Origin: Siniperca chuatsi
Lineage: Eukaryota; Chordata; Actinopteri; Centrarchiformes; Sinipercidae
NCBI RefSeq assembly: GCF_020085105.1
Contig: NC_058046.1
Coordinates: 10,996,175-11,060,174, forward strand
DNA length: 64,000 nucleotides
Reading direction: 5' to 3'
Part shown: piece by piece, positions 14,101-25,379 of the stretch
Layout of the letters: each line of letters starts with the position of its first letter
Position numbering within the stretch: the stretch's first letter is position 1
Made by a program: the position numbers and the translations under genes
The notes under the pieces: generated by a model
The model's database searches: none
Told to the model about the DNA's origin: nothing
Seen by the model: the letters and a program-made list of their open reading frames with translations, nothing else

Positions 14101-14773
14101 GGAACAACTTCCACACATCTTTAGTAAACACATTTAGACTAATGCAAGTGGATTTTACTCCCATGTGAGAAGTCAAGTTACAGGGTATTTAGAAAATATG
14201 CAAGACAATAATTTATTCATAAAAAACAAACAAAACAACTTGTATACAGTTAAAGGCGTGCCTTACTTAACGGTCACATAATCAGATTGGTATGTAAATT
14301 ATACAACTAGCTGGAGATAAAACTTTATTTATGCACTGACATCTCTGCATCCATGTATATGACAATTGTGGTGCATAAATACAGGGAAAATGGCATTACA
14401 AATACAGTGTTGTGTGCACATGTTAGCTGCAGTTCTGGCTGTTAGGAGGGTCAAATGTTTTCACAGCGATGTCAGCCATACGAGAAAAACAACCTCTGCG
14501 CTACTGCTAGGCCCCAGCAGGCCACAGGGCAATAAATGTTTAGCTGCAGGTACAGACATTGTGTTTGACAACCACGAGTGATATTTATGATGTTTACGGG
14601 GGGTTTTCACCTGTTTTGGGTTTAGTTTCGCCCGGTGTTGGGCCTGTGGAGCTGGAACGGGGCGGAACCTTGGTGCTGGTGCTGCTGTTGGGGTTTTTCT
14701 CCATGTTTGTCTCCGTGCAGTGAGTTGTGCTCGGGCCGAGCTCTGGGCAGAGAGCAGCCGAGCTCTCTAGCAT
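8156..14773 (-). CDS. rnf10: RING finger protein 10 (E3 ubiquitin ligase), complete, 17 coding exons
   Basis: Exons: 14773-14611, 13742-13558, 13383-13181, 13108-13018, 12901-12717, 12524-12388, 12097-11943, 11654-11526, 11354-11114, 10682-10549, 10337-10220, 10111-10016, 9892-9755, 9628-9537, 9397-9340, 8506-8342, 8229-8156. They total 2364 nt, 787 aa, against about 811 in human. The C3HC4 RING lies in exon 5 with ligands C224, C227, C239, H241, C244, C247, C262, C265. Diagnostic blocks are [10 protein letters not shown] (exon 2), [13 protein letters not shown] (exon 3), YVAGDVITM (exon 6), PYYYFYQ (exon 9), [19 protein letters not shown] (exon 10), a basic helix in exon 12 and [19 protein letters not shown] (exon 16). 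The last exon is a lysine-rich tail ending [12 protein letters not shown]10 is a RING-type ligase reported to ubiquitinate 40S proteins on stalled ribosomes and to act in neuronal and Schwann-cell signalling. The start was chosen because MLESS matches human MPLSS; an internal Met (MEKN) aligns with human MDKN. Exon 2 uses an unusual donor. Confidence 0.96.
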
Positions 14774-15010
14774 CAAACAGAAAAACGAAGGAGGAAAGCG
14801 GGCTGCAGTGAGTGCGGGTCAGGCGGCGAAGGCCCTGATTCATTTCTGTCAAACGCGGAGACCCCATCACGGCGACATCTTGACAATAAAACAAACCCGA
14901 GAAAAAATAAGAGACACGATTTCGGCGTCTCAAGTTATAGAGGCTGTTGGAAGGGAGGACGAAAGCTCGCCACGCGGGGCCAAGACCCCCAGAATTTAAG
15001 GTTTTTACTC
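14774..15010 (-). promoter_or_regulatory. rnf10: RNF10 promoter / 5' UTR region
   Basis: GC-rich and CpG-containing sequence directly upstream of the RNF10 ATG, changing to AT-rich beyond about 15,000. This is typical of a housekeeping CpG promoter. No TATA box is seen and the start site is not defined. Confidence 0.45.
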
Positions 15011-16802
15011 GTTAAGGAAAACAATATGCCCTTAACAAGGCGTTAAATGCTTTCCAAAAGCTGGAAAACGTGACAATTTTAATATGTTGACCCAAAAAAT
15101 ATCTCCGTTTCTACGAGCTTGCAGTAATGGCGACGGGTCGCCAAACAGGAACCTGAGAGACCCGGATGTTTCTTGTACTGCCTGCCTGCAATTATGTTTA
15201 GTAGAGGCCCAGCTAGGCATTGTGGGAAATGTAGTGGTAACCGCTTTGTCAGCTATGTAGGTACAAAACAGGTAAAGTAAGTAACCCTTAGGTAATAAAC
15301 TAAGGGTTTAGTAAAAATATTATTCTGTTTATTATTTGACTGTTGTCTTAAAGACACGGTATGACACACCAATGCCAATATTGTTAAAGGTTGTGCATCT
15401 TTAATACAATATTTTTTTTACCAATTTTGTTAATGTTTAGATGGTCTACATAAGTGTGTGCAGAAGTAAATTTTTAGGACACTACGACAAACACATTATC
15501 TTCAAAAACAATGCTTTAATTTGTAAAAAAAATATAGAGTAGCACAAACAATGGAAGCCTTGAGAGGCAAGTGAGAAAAAACATTTCTGGTGATCCATTT
15601 TCTAAGTCTGATCTAAATTGTTTTCTCTTCTGTGTTTATGACTTAAAAGGAGCAGTGTGTAGGATTTAGTGGCACCTAGCAGTGAAATAGCAGTTTGCAA
15701 CCATTTGAATACCGCTTGCCTCACCCTCTCTTTCCAAGGATGCAGAAGAAACTACAGTGGCCACGAAAAACGAGAAAGGCCCTATCTAGAGCCAGTGTTT
15801 GGTTTGTCGGTTCTGGGCTCCCTCTGTAGATAAAAATGGCTTATTCGAAGGTAATGAAAACAACAATTCTTATTTTCAGGTGATTATACACTAATGTAAA
15901 CATAACTTAAGAATATTATATTCCATTTCTGCCAATAGATCCTCCTGAATGTTACACACTGGACCTTTAAGAACAGGTGAAAAAAAAGGTTTTGCCCAGA
16001 TAATCTTTCTAAGTTCCTTAAAAAAAAAAATACTGTGAAAACAGGTGAAAAAATAGTTTTGACAGGTGCTTTGTTTGTTGTTGTAATACTCATTTCGGCC
16101 ACAAGAGGCTGAAGTGCACCACTATCACGTGTTCTAAAAGCATTCATGTTTTCTTCCAGATGAGTTTTAATTTCTCCATGCACTCTAAACACAAGGTACA
16201 TCTATTGTGGGTTAGCAAGTTATGTAACATTACTGTCATGTCTTTGAATCGGTTAGAAAAATGTATTTTAATTGGCACTTCACCTGGAAGAAAACATGAA
16301 AATGGATCACCAGAATTTTTTTTTCTCACTTGCCTCCAAGGGCTTTCATACATTATAGTATGAATAAAAAACAAATTCATTAAAACATAAAAACTCTGTT
16401 CAGCATTAGGCCAGTTTTATTTTGTGCTATGTAACTGCAGTTTTATTTTTGGTGACACTGATCTAAAACAACTAAGGGATAGTAATTCTGAGAATCAAAC
16501 ATGACCTGGTTGTTAAAGGATATTCATAGTGACCATCAGGCCACGATGCCAACCAAAATTAATTATGTGACAAAGTGTGAAACAGCATGTCTTGTGTCCC
16601 TCTGTTGAAGACAGGCATACAGTCAGTCAGTTTTCTTTAGTAGCAAATGCACTCAGCAGCTGTAGTAAACCATATTTCCAGAGTTGGGTATGTTTTTCAA
16701 ATGCTTCACATCTTCCTTTCTATCAGTCCCGTAACAAAAATAGTCACAACCAGACATCTAAGGAGAATTACATAGCTGCTGCTTTTTTTGCAGGTTGTGA
16801 AG
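15011..16802. other. intergenic spacer and POP5 3' UTR
   Basis: Apart from the MITE at 15643-15970 this stretch holds no coding exon. A possible POP5 poly(A) signal on the minus strand is at 16421-16416. Short AT-rich ORFs here have no family resemblance. Confidence 0.4.
15643..15970. mobile_element. MITE with inverted ends, between RNF10 and POP5
   Basis: The left end reads TTAAAAGGAGCAGTGTGTAGG. The complement of the right end reads TTAAAGGTCCAGTGTGTAAC, so the element has terminal inverted repeats of about 16 bases. Internal text (GCCAGTGTTTGGTTTGTC, then TTATTTTCAGGTGATTATAC) matches a repeat I remember as widespread in percomorph fish. It has no coding capacity. TTAA-like bases flank it but the target duplication is not certain. 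Confidence 0.65.
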
Positions 16803-18526
16803 TCACTCTTCTTCATCATCTTCCTCACTCTCTGATTCATCTTCATTTGCTTCCTTGTTTCCTCCTATTAGAGAGCAGTTCAGAATTGCTTTGCGAACCT
16901 GTTTCTTTTCTTCTGCAAATGAAGAAAAGAGAAGGAACCAGTCAAACCAGGCATTTTTCTTTGTCTGTCTTGTATTCAATGTCTTGCATTCAATCTTGTG
17001 GTCTCCAGTAAACCAGAGACTGCAAAATCCAAAAGGACCTTAAATAAAGTGAAATGCTTCAGTGCATCCTGTAAGATTCATGTTCAACACATGTAAACAT
17101 TTAAAGTTAATATCAGGATTTTATTATTGAAGAGTTAAAAAAACACAAGGAAATAAATAAATGGACCACTACTGACTGTAAAAGCAGAGTTCAGTATGAA
17201 TAATATTAAATGGCATTCAATTAAATTCCTGACCTTCGTTTTTACATTTAGGGAGCATTCGATGAAGCTGCTGGGTGTTGTATCGGATCAGAAACTTTTG
17301 ACATGTTCTAATTGTTCCTGGAAAGAAAAAATACCTTTAATTAGTGTTCATTTCATATTTAAGATTGTTAAAAGGTATGCCTGATTCATTATGAAATGTA
17401 TGTTGATGTTTTTCTTACCTCCTACATGCAAACAGTTCAGAAAACATGGGATTTTCTGCCCACGATTTTCAACACTGGTAATGAAAGGCAATGCAGACCA
17501 GAGGAGTCTGTAACACCTTTTGGGGAAACGCAGGAACACTATTCCAGTATAAGCATTCAGATATTTCACTAAAAAGAAACAAAAAACAAAAACAAAACAG
17601 AAAACAATGAGAGCTCAGTCAACACATAATATCCTGAAAGTACTGTGTGATATAATAATTCTTGGAGTCAAGACCAGTATCATCCCTGAAGACTTGAAGG
17701 ACTGGAGGAATCCTTAATATTCTCATGTTAAGGCCTCTAAAGAGATAAAAATTTGGTCATGATCTAATACATTTTCAGGAAACCTACACAGAGTAATATT
17801 ACTTCAGCACTAAAGCTCTCCTAATGTATCTTACAAGCAGTGGTGGACATTTATTGAAGTAATGTACTTGTACTTTACTTGAGTACTTCAATTTATGGTA
17901 CTTCTACTTCACCAAATTCCACAGGCAAATATACTTTTTACTCCACTACATCTATTTGACAGCGTTGTTGCTACTTATTTTGCAGACTGAGATTTTACAT
18001 AAGCCATATGATCAGTATCAGTTTGCAAAATATTATGCATTTTTATAGATTAAGATACACAACAGTATAAAAAAAAGTTAGAATTAGTTCTGTCTTGACC
18101 AGCAACATTGGACAACAAGGAAATGTTAACACGTTAATGAAGCAGTAATAATGATCAAACTAAAAACATATATTGTAATGAGTACTTTTAGTTTTGATAG
18201 TTTCGGTACATTTTCTGATTATATGACTGTAGTTTCACTTTACCTGAGTAAAGCATCTAAATAAGTCTTCCACCACTGCTTACCAGAGAATCTGCTGCAG
18301 AGAGCTGCCCCATAGTCCCCGTGTGTGCGGGCCACCGCGGCCTTCACTGTCGCTACAATAGCTCGGTCATCCAGCAGCAACAGGCGGCTCCTGTCTGACA
18401 CGTTGACTTCGCACAGTAAATACCTACCGACAGAAGAGGTCCTAGTCAGACATTAACGGTAAACACACAACATGTGAGCAAATGGTACATGAAAAGCACA
18501 TTTTACCTCGACTTGGACCGCACCAT
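16803..18526 (-). CDS. pop5: Ribonuclease P/MRP protein subunit POP5, complete, 5 exons
   Basis: Exons: 18526-18507, 18423-18284, 17568-17419, 17317-17234, 16912-16803. They total 504 nt, 167 aa, close to human POP5 at 163. POP5 is a small RNA-binding-fold protein of nuclear RNase P (tRNA 5' maturation) and RNase MRP (pre-rRNA processing), where it pairs with RPP14/RPP25-type partners on the catalytic RNA. Seen in the translation: MVRSKSRYLLCEVNVSD at the start; the conserved core KYLNAYTGIV, LLWSALPFIT and PCFLNCLHVGGTIRTCQKF; and an acidic serine/glutamate tail in exon 5, as in human. It is divergent from UNC119B with 525 bases between start codons. Intron 2 (17569-18283) is enlarged by a hAT-type element touching the exon 2 donor. 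There is no sign of decay in the coding sequence. Confidence 0.96.
17838..18278. mobile_element. hAT-type non-autonomous element (MITE) in POP5 intron 2, abutting the splice donor
   Basis: The element begins CAGTGGTGGAC and ends CCACCACTG, which are complementary termini of hAT style. It is flanked by an 8-base target duplication with one mismatch: CTTACAAG at 17830-17837 and CTTACCAG at 18279-18286. The interior has the GTACTTGAGTACTT motifs of a repeat common in teleosts and no ORF. The right-hand duplication overlaps the exon 2/intron 2 boundary of POP5. Confidence 0.8.
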
Positions 18527-19051
18527 CGCAGCTCCTCTCTTCTTCCGTGGGAACTTCCGTCAACAAAACTATCTGCTACCCGGGGAGTTGTACTAGCGCC
18601 TCACGCTGGACATTAATAGCGATGCTGGATGTACTTGGCACTAGACACTGGGCAGCACGAATTTGTAGTTGTCCATTCATCGACACATCAAGACTGTTTT
18701 CCTAACGGAAAACAAAAGCACTGAATGTTAATATCATTCCACAGAACGGAAGAGATGGCAGACGAGAGCTTGTAGACTGGATAAAATGGTCTGATTTAAC
18801 TCAGAGTATTCTTAACACATTAGTAAGTAACACAATACATCCAGTCGAAGAGGAAACGGGAAGGCCTGGGCTTTAAACCATGCATACCCCATCGGTAACT
18901 ATGACAATCGCCATCGTTCTCAGCCAATCACAATCTTACTTTTCCGTCTCCCATACACGTTTTACGCCATCTTGAAATTACATCCGTAGTTAGTAAAGCC
19001 GCTCTCAAATTAAAAAGCACAACTCTTTTCATTACTGCTTCAGTGTCCGGT
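18527..19051. promoter_or_regulatory. shared bidirectional promoter, POP5 (minus) / UNC119B (plus)
   Basis: The two start codons point away from each other across 525 bases, so both 5' UTRs and both promoters must lie here. The segment shows CpG dinucleotides and no clear TATA box, as expected for housekeeping genes. No individual factor site is claimed. Confidence 0.6.
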
Positions 19052-22000
19052 ATGAACAGTTCACGAAACAAATCGGCACCGACAGTCAGCAAAGGTCAGA
19101 CGGACGCAGAGACCGGCTCGGAGGCGAACCACAGGGATCGAAAGACTGGTGGAGGAATGCTGAAGAAGCTGAAGTCGAGGCGCAGTCAAACGGATAAGTG
19201 GCCTGTAGTCACAGAGGCTGAACTCCGGGCTCTGGGAAGAGATATTTCCCCGGACCATGTCCTGGGTCTCCGGGCTGTCACGGAGGGTAAGTTATGCGAA
19301 CGTTAACTTGGACTTGAAGTCGGTAGAATCACGCCGCTCAAAGGGCACCATTTCCCCTAACGTTATGCTAACAGTTGCTAAGTGACGACTTTTCAGGTTA
19401 GTTGACCGATAAGTCCACTAAGTTAGCATAATTGTAATGAATATACTGATTAACAATTTTAAATTGGCCAAACAGGTGACGCTATACGTCTCAACTATGT
19501 TTCGAGTTGGGTATTTTAATTCTTTGGCGTTAACCAAACAAGTAGGATATACCCAGGTGCGTAGCAAGCAATTTCGGCCACCCAGAAGTATTGTTGTTCA
19601 GGGCACCCTGCCCTTAAAGCTGCGTTAATGACTGTTAACACAACATATTGTGATCTTTATAAAGTTGTTATGGCAAATGTGTTTGAAACACAACAAAAAC
19701 TACTACTACTACTACTTGCAGTTATGTGTCTTTCCACCCAACAAATCTATATTATTTACTAAACTTTTAGCCTAATTTTGGCCTCCACCATGGATGTATA
19801 ATAAGAACTGGATATGTGGCCGCTGCACTACTCTGTTTAGCAGCCATTTCTTTCAGTGGCCACTCGCGGTATTGCAACAAAAAATTCCGCTGTGGCCCAA
19901 AAAGCTTTTTCCCCATAGGCCACCATTATAAAAGAGACATCTGTAAAACTGTTGACAGGACACCTCCAACTGCAAACAAAGTCAATTATGACTCTTTGTA
20001 TTTGAATTTGAATTTTGGCTCCATGGAGGTCTCATATTTGTAAAACTTTCCTCCAGCCGAGAAAAGCGATTTTAAAAATCTGTGATGTTATCACATTGTA
20101 AAGTCTAAGGCCTGAGTGGGAACTCGCAGGCGGGGCCAACAGGAGAAACACTACTGCGCATATTCAGTGGGCTGCATACCCCGAAAGTAAACCCAGAAAT
20201 TAGAAAACTTTTTTGGCGTATGCGCCAAGCAAGCAATTCTCATTGGAATGAATAGGTGCCATCTTGGGGTCCTGTATCCAGGTCAAATAACACATCCATG
20301 GTCTCCATCTACCAGTCAGTCACCAACTTTTTGTCTGCCATTTTGTCTGGCAGATAGTGTACAGTGGGTTTGTCGGAGCTTATTCATCAAAACAGCTACC
20401 TGCTGCTGTGAACCCTTTCAAATTACTATGTGTAATGTGAAAGGGTTCACAGCAGCAGGTAGCTGTTTGATTAATTGTTAATATAACATTTTTTATTAGT
20501 GCAGCTTTAAGTAATTTAATTTCCCTTTGGTCTCCTGGAATTGTCATCACCTTCCACCCCACTAGTAACTGCTCTGCGTCAACCCTCTGAGTCAAACCCC
20601 CGGGTCTGTCATCGGACACCCAGTCTACCACGGTTGCAGCCAATGCTTAATGCCTACCATTGTATTTGGCCTTTTCCCGGATCAGACAACAATGGCATTA
20701 CTTCCCTTCTCTCTCACACACTTTGTTGAAAAGCTGGGAGCCTGTGCTATGGTATTACTCACCACTACAGCAAGGTGCAGGAGCCAGAAAACAGATACTG
20801 AAACCCTAGTTGCTCATCGAGTGCTATCTCAGTTCTCTGAGTAAGGGTGAGACTTTGTTCTCGACAGTATTTTGTGACTTGCCTCAAAATTCATCATATA
20901 AGTATTGGTAAATATAATTAAATAACAAACTTTCTGGGAAATTGCCTACTACACCACCTACTATATGTTTGTGTTTGTTTTAACACTTTTTTATATTTCA
21001 CATTCCAGACTATCTTTGCAAACCTGAAGACAATATCTTCAACATTGACTTTACACGTTTCAAAATCAGAGATCTGGAGACAGGAACGGTGCTGTTTGAG
21101 ATTGCTAAACCTCCTAACAGCGGTAAGTGATGTATTAACTTTTTCCACTTCACCAAGCTCAGTTCAGTTATAGCCCTCAGGTGTCATAGAGTCAACAGAG
21201 CACTGCACTCAGCAAGCAGTCAGGCAGTCTTTCTCATGGGTATGCTGTGTATAGCTCTCACCCTATTGTCATAAGCTCTATCTGGGTTACATTTATGTCC
21301 AGAAATATTTATATAAGAAAACAGAGACCCACAAGTGGAAGCAATGCTTAAGCAGTCTGTCAATTTTATTGCTTCCCTTTAACTAGTAACATGCATATAA
21401 CATATTCAGATTTTTAAAAAGAATTTGGAAACCACAGTGTTTCCCAAACATTTTGATCTGATTCATTTAACACTGCTCGTACAAACCATACTATGTCAAT
21501 GCAATCAGTCTTATCACGGCTTTTTTTAGAATGATAATTCTAATAATTATTTCAAAATACGTTAAATGTCATATGTTGACCAATAACATGTAACAGATAA
21601 CAGAATATGTATCTTTAAAAATAAGTGTGTGAATGCATTATTACATCTTTTCAGCCTAGCTGCTCTCACACTTTTTCAACAAATGACAATGCTACCAATC
21701 ATTGTCTTTTTTTGCCTATCCTGTGAATACTGGATGCCAGTCACCTAAACATGTTTACTGTATTAGGTCCTGTGGAGGGTGAAGAGGAGAGTGGAGATGT
21801 AGACACCAGTGCAGGGCGTTTTGTGCGATATCAGTTTACACCAGCCTTCCTAAAACTGTGTACTGTTGGTGCAACGTAAGTAAATGGGCCGTAACTTCCT
21901 AACTAAAAATAACTCAGAGCTTGTTGTTTGAAACTTTTTGTTACAACTGAATTGTAAATGTTGTCTTTCTTGTTTCTATTTCTAAACCTCAGTGTGGAGT

Positions 22001-22429
22001 TCACAGTGGGCGACCGGCCCATTAACAGCTTTCGTATGATTGAGAGACATTACTTCCAGGGACGCCTTCTCAAGAACTTTGACTTTGACTTTGGTTTTTG
22101 CATTCCCAACAGCCGCAACACATGTGAACACATTTATGAGTTTCCGAAGCTTCCAGACGACCTCAGTGAGTTCTGGCCTATTTTGGTCAACCACTAATGT
22201 TAATGCTGTTGCATGAATATTTTCACATAATAATCTGTATCTTCATCTTTGTTTCTTTCATGTTTCATCTGCCCATCCTTCCTTCCTTCCTTCTTTCCTT
22301 CCTTCTCCTCTTCCAGTTCGCCAAATGGTGGCGCACCCTTATGAGACCAGATCAGACAGTTTCTACTTTGTGGACAACAAACTCATCATGCACAACAAGG
22401 CAGATTATGCCTACGATGGGGGTCTGTAA
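19052..22429 (+). CDS. unc119b: UNC119B lipid-binding chaperone, complete, 5 exons
   Basis: Exons: 19052-19286, 21009-21122, 21767-21875, 21993-22165, 22317-22429. They total 744 nt, 247 aa, about the human length of 251. The N-terminal 78 residues are basic and probably disordered, with [12 protein letters not shown]. The rest is the PDE6-delta-like beta sandwich that holds myristoylated cargo, which ARL3-GTP releases at the cilium. Seen: [96 protein letters not shown]119B rather than UNC119A is chosen from the N-terminal [12 protein letters not shown] block, the VTE-xYLCKPED junction and the human neighbours (POP5, HNF1A). The start used is the ATG at 19052; an upstream in-frame GTG is not needed. 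Intron 1 carries repeats and a perfect palindrome. Confidence 0.95.
19780..20540. mobile_element. degenerate repeat cluster in UNC119B intron 1
   Basis: Text such as CATGGATGTATAATAAGAACTG near 19,790 and the end TTAGTGCAGCTTTAAG near 20,500 resemble a fish DNA-transposon-derived repeat. The part at 20,320-20,400 resembles a segment near 55,850-55,930 (CAGCTGCCTGCTGC). No complete element or target duplication could be outlined. Confidence 0.35.
20390..20468. repeat. perfect 31-bp inverted repeat with 17-bp loop, UNC119B intron 1
   Basis: The arms 20390-20420 and 20438-20468 are exact reverse complements (AAACAGCTACCTGCTGCTGT onward). Pairing extends a few more bases with single differences. 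The transcript of intron 1 would fold into a long hairpin. Perfect arms suggest a recent origin or conversion. Confidence 0.85.
22272..22310 (+). repeat. (CTTC)n pyrimidine microsatellite before UNC119B exon 5
   Basis: A run of CCTT/TTCC units in the last 45 bases of intron 4. It also serves as the polypyrimidine tract of the acceptor at 22315-22316. Confidence 0.8.
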
Positions 22430-25261
22430 TGCCTGAAGGGAAAATGTGTGCAATACTTCCCAGGGGACTGATTTCCTGGATTACAACCATCCAAAAGCTT
22501 TGTTTTGTGGGACAGAAGTATTCTCTCCTTTTGTGGACAACATTCTTCAGAATCAACGGACCACATCTGCCTTCATATAAAATCATGGATCCATTCATCA
22601 GTACTTCATAGAGCTCAGTTTCTGGGACTTGGAGGAATATTCTGTTAGATATTTCTCTGTTAAATCCGAGTGAAACCTTTTTGTCCTGTCTTTTCAGTTT
22701 GTTATAAGTATCATGTTACTGCTTGAACACTTTTGCCTTAAGTTTCTTGCCGTCTCTGCTGGAAAGGGACAATTTGAGTCACAGACCTCTCATGGCAAAG
22801 CCTATAGACTGTGTTAGTTATAACTTTGTTTGCTTAAGTATGTAGATGTTATCAGTAGATGTTTATTTGAACTACCTTTTTGCAAGTGACGGTTGTGTTT
22901 CCCATATGGAAAAGCAAGCATTAACTAGATGTTTTACAGTATTGTTAGTCATAGATGATCATGTAGCACTAGTTGACATTGTTTGAGTTTCATTCTTCCT
23001 TAAATATCTACTCTCAGTTGTGAGGTAGGACTGTTTGTGTTTCAACATTAGGTTGACCAATCTTGTCTTTAGCAGCATGAGCTCTTTTCATGATGCCATA
23101 TGTCATGTCCATCCTGCTAATAACAAATAACAAATCTTTATGACAAAACATTTTTATAACATCATTGGCTGTCGACTGGGAATCTAGTGTCTGTTCTGTC
23201 AAACTCTGTATCCTTTACACACATACATGAAGAGATAGCAGCAGAATTGGAGTAACTGGGCTTTATATACCATCCGTGTCTAAAACAGTTTGGTCTGCCC
23301 GCTTAATCCACTCCAGTGTGTAATCACACAGTTATTTAATCCCTCAAGGTCTGTCTTCCTGGTTTATTTGGCACAACAGCACTGTGAATCCCACTCTTTT
23401 GGAGCCAAGAGGGGCCAACGGTGTGGTATATCTATTAAACTGTAGCACACAACATGACAGTACAGAGTGATGTAGCTTGGTAGATCTATTTTTAATGAGG
23501 CAGTAGGGTAGCTACAGAAGTTGATCTGTTTTTGCCCTGTTTTAAGGACTATACTGGTGGTTTTGCACATTTTAGCCCATTTACTACAAATTGTGTAATG
23601 TTTCATCATACACACGTTTCCAGTCCATTAGATATACGTGTACAATCAACAGCCCTGCAATAAATCCTACCTTAGTTGAGCTCGCAATACTAATTTTTTG
23701 ATGACAGTGTCCGAGAGGTGTTGATTTGATTATATGGTCATTTGAGAGGCCGTGGTGCTGTTGAATTGTATTCCATCTACTCAAAGGTGTTCCTGAAAGA
23801 TTGGGATGTCCGTAATTCATTGAACACATCAATGATGAAAAGTCTGAGAATGGTCCCAGCTTGCTTGCAACATCATTTCCAGTCTAAATATCCAGTGATT
23901 AGCTAGTTCCATTCCTTTGATTTTCATATAGTACAGAAATGAATGGAAATCAGCGACTACCTGAAAGGAGGGAAAGAATTCTAAAACCTTGTAAATGCTC
24001 AGCATTGCTTTAATGTAATTTGCATTTAAATCATGCAAAACCACTGGAACAGTCTGGAAGTCGTTTTCAATACACAAATGATCTGGGCTTCCTTTTACAG
24101 TATATTGTAACATCAATTCCATGTGCCTTATATCCAGAACCTTGTGCTTCATCCACCTGTAAGGCAAACACATCAAGCTCTCTGTTACATATAATATCTT
24201 ACAGTGTCTTGCAGTACTGCCTTGTGTGAAACTGTGTGTTTTACAGCATGTGTTGAGTCATTTCATATACTCTTCTTTAAGTAAAATTAGTAATTTTACA
24301 GTTTTGACGGATCAGCTCATTATGTAGCCCATTAATAATCAACAAGTGTGATATCAGGCACACACTTGGACAGCCATAGTCTTTGCCCCATGACCCTATA
24401 CAACCTCAATTTTTTTATCTTTTGGACTGCTGGTTAGTAGTAGTAATTTGCCATATTGTATCAGTCAGTAGATAAAAGAAATCTCATGATCTAAATGTCT
24501 TGAGAAGTGGGTACACTTTGTATATTTACACAAAAAGAGTACATGACTGACCCAAAACATGTCTGGATCCATTCTGTGACCTCTTGCATGGAATATTCTT
24601 TTTATATTGGCGGATTTTACCAATGCAACATTCATGTCGTATCAGATTTATTGTAAATAAAAATGGCTGACTGCAAAACATATTCACATTGAAAACCTAG
24701 TGCTCATTCAAAGTCGATTATCAGGGATTTTCCGGGGCTTTTCGATCTTCCAGCTGGCATCACAAATTGCATGTTAATTGAATGGTAAAGCAGGTGATTT
24801 GATTATGTGGCCTGTCAAAGACAATTAAAAAAGTTTTATATATGTATATTTACACTAAATCAGTACCTCATGAAAATGTTCTGCTGACATTCTTAAACCC
24901 ACGCAATTTTGATTAGTTGTTGCAAACTAAATATTATCCTATTCTGACTTTTTGATATGACACGAGTATGGCATCATGTTCGTCTGTTTTTTTTTTTTAT
25001 AAATTTCCATTTAATTCTGAGCTCCACTTCTCTGTGTTGCAAATGTAAAATGGGAAAGCTAAATCTATGACATTGTTTTTACGTTTTATGGAGTGATATC
25101 ATTTTTGCACAGTTCTTGTTTTTCAAGAAATTTGACTTCCTCTGTGAGTACAATGATGATTTGAATATAACTACCTAGACTTATGTTATTTTTACTCAGA
25201 TTTGGTCTCGTTCAAACAGTTTGTTCTTTCTCAAAGTTTTATGAAGACAGTGATGAATAAA
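22430..25261 (+). other. unc119b: UNC119B 3' UTR, up to 2.8 kb, with candidate poly(A) signals
   Basis: AT-rich, ORF-poor DNA after the UNC119B stop. AATAAA occurs at 24656-24661 and 25256-25261. If the distal signal is used the UTR ends about 100 bases before the CUSTOS start. Minus-strand ORFs here (for example around 23364-24176) lack splice context and recognisable motifs. Confidence 0.45.
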
Positions 25262-25379
25262 AGCTCATATCTGAGGAAAAAAAGCATAAAAAGCCTATTT
25301 TGGCCGCCCTTGACGAACAGACTACATTACCCAGAATCCTCAGCTCAAAACAGACAACACCAGCGGCACATGTTTTATC

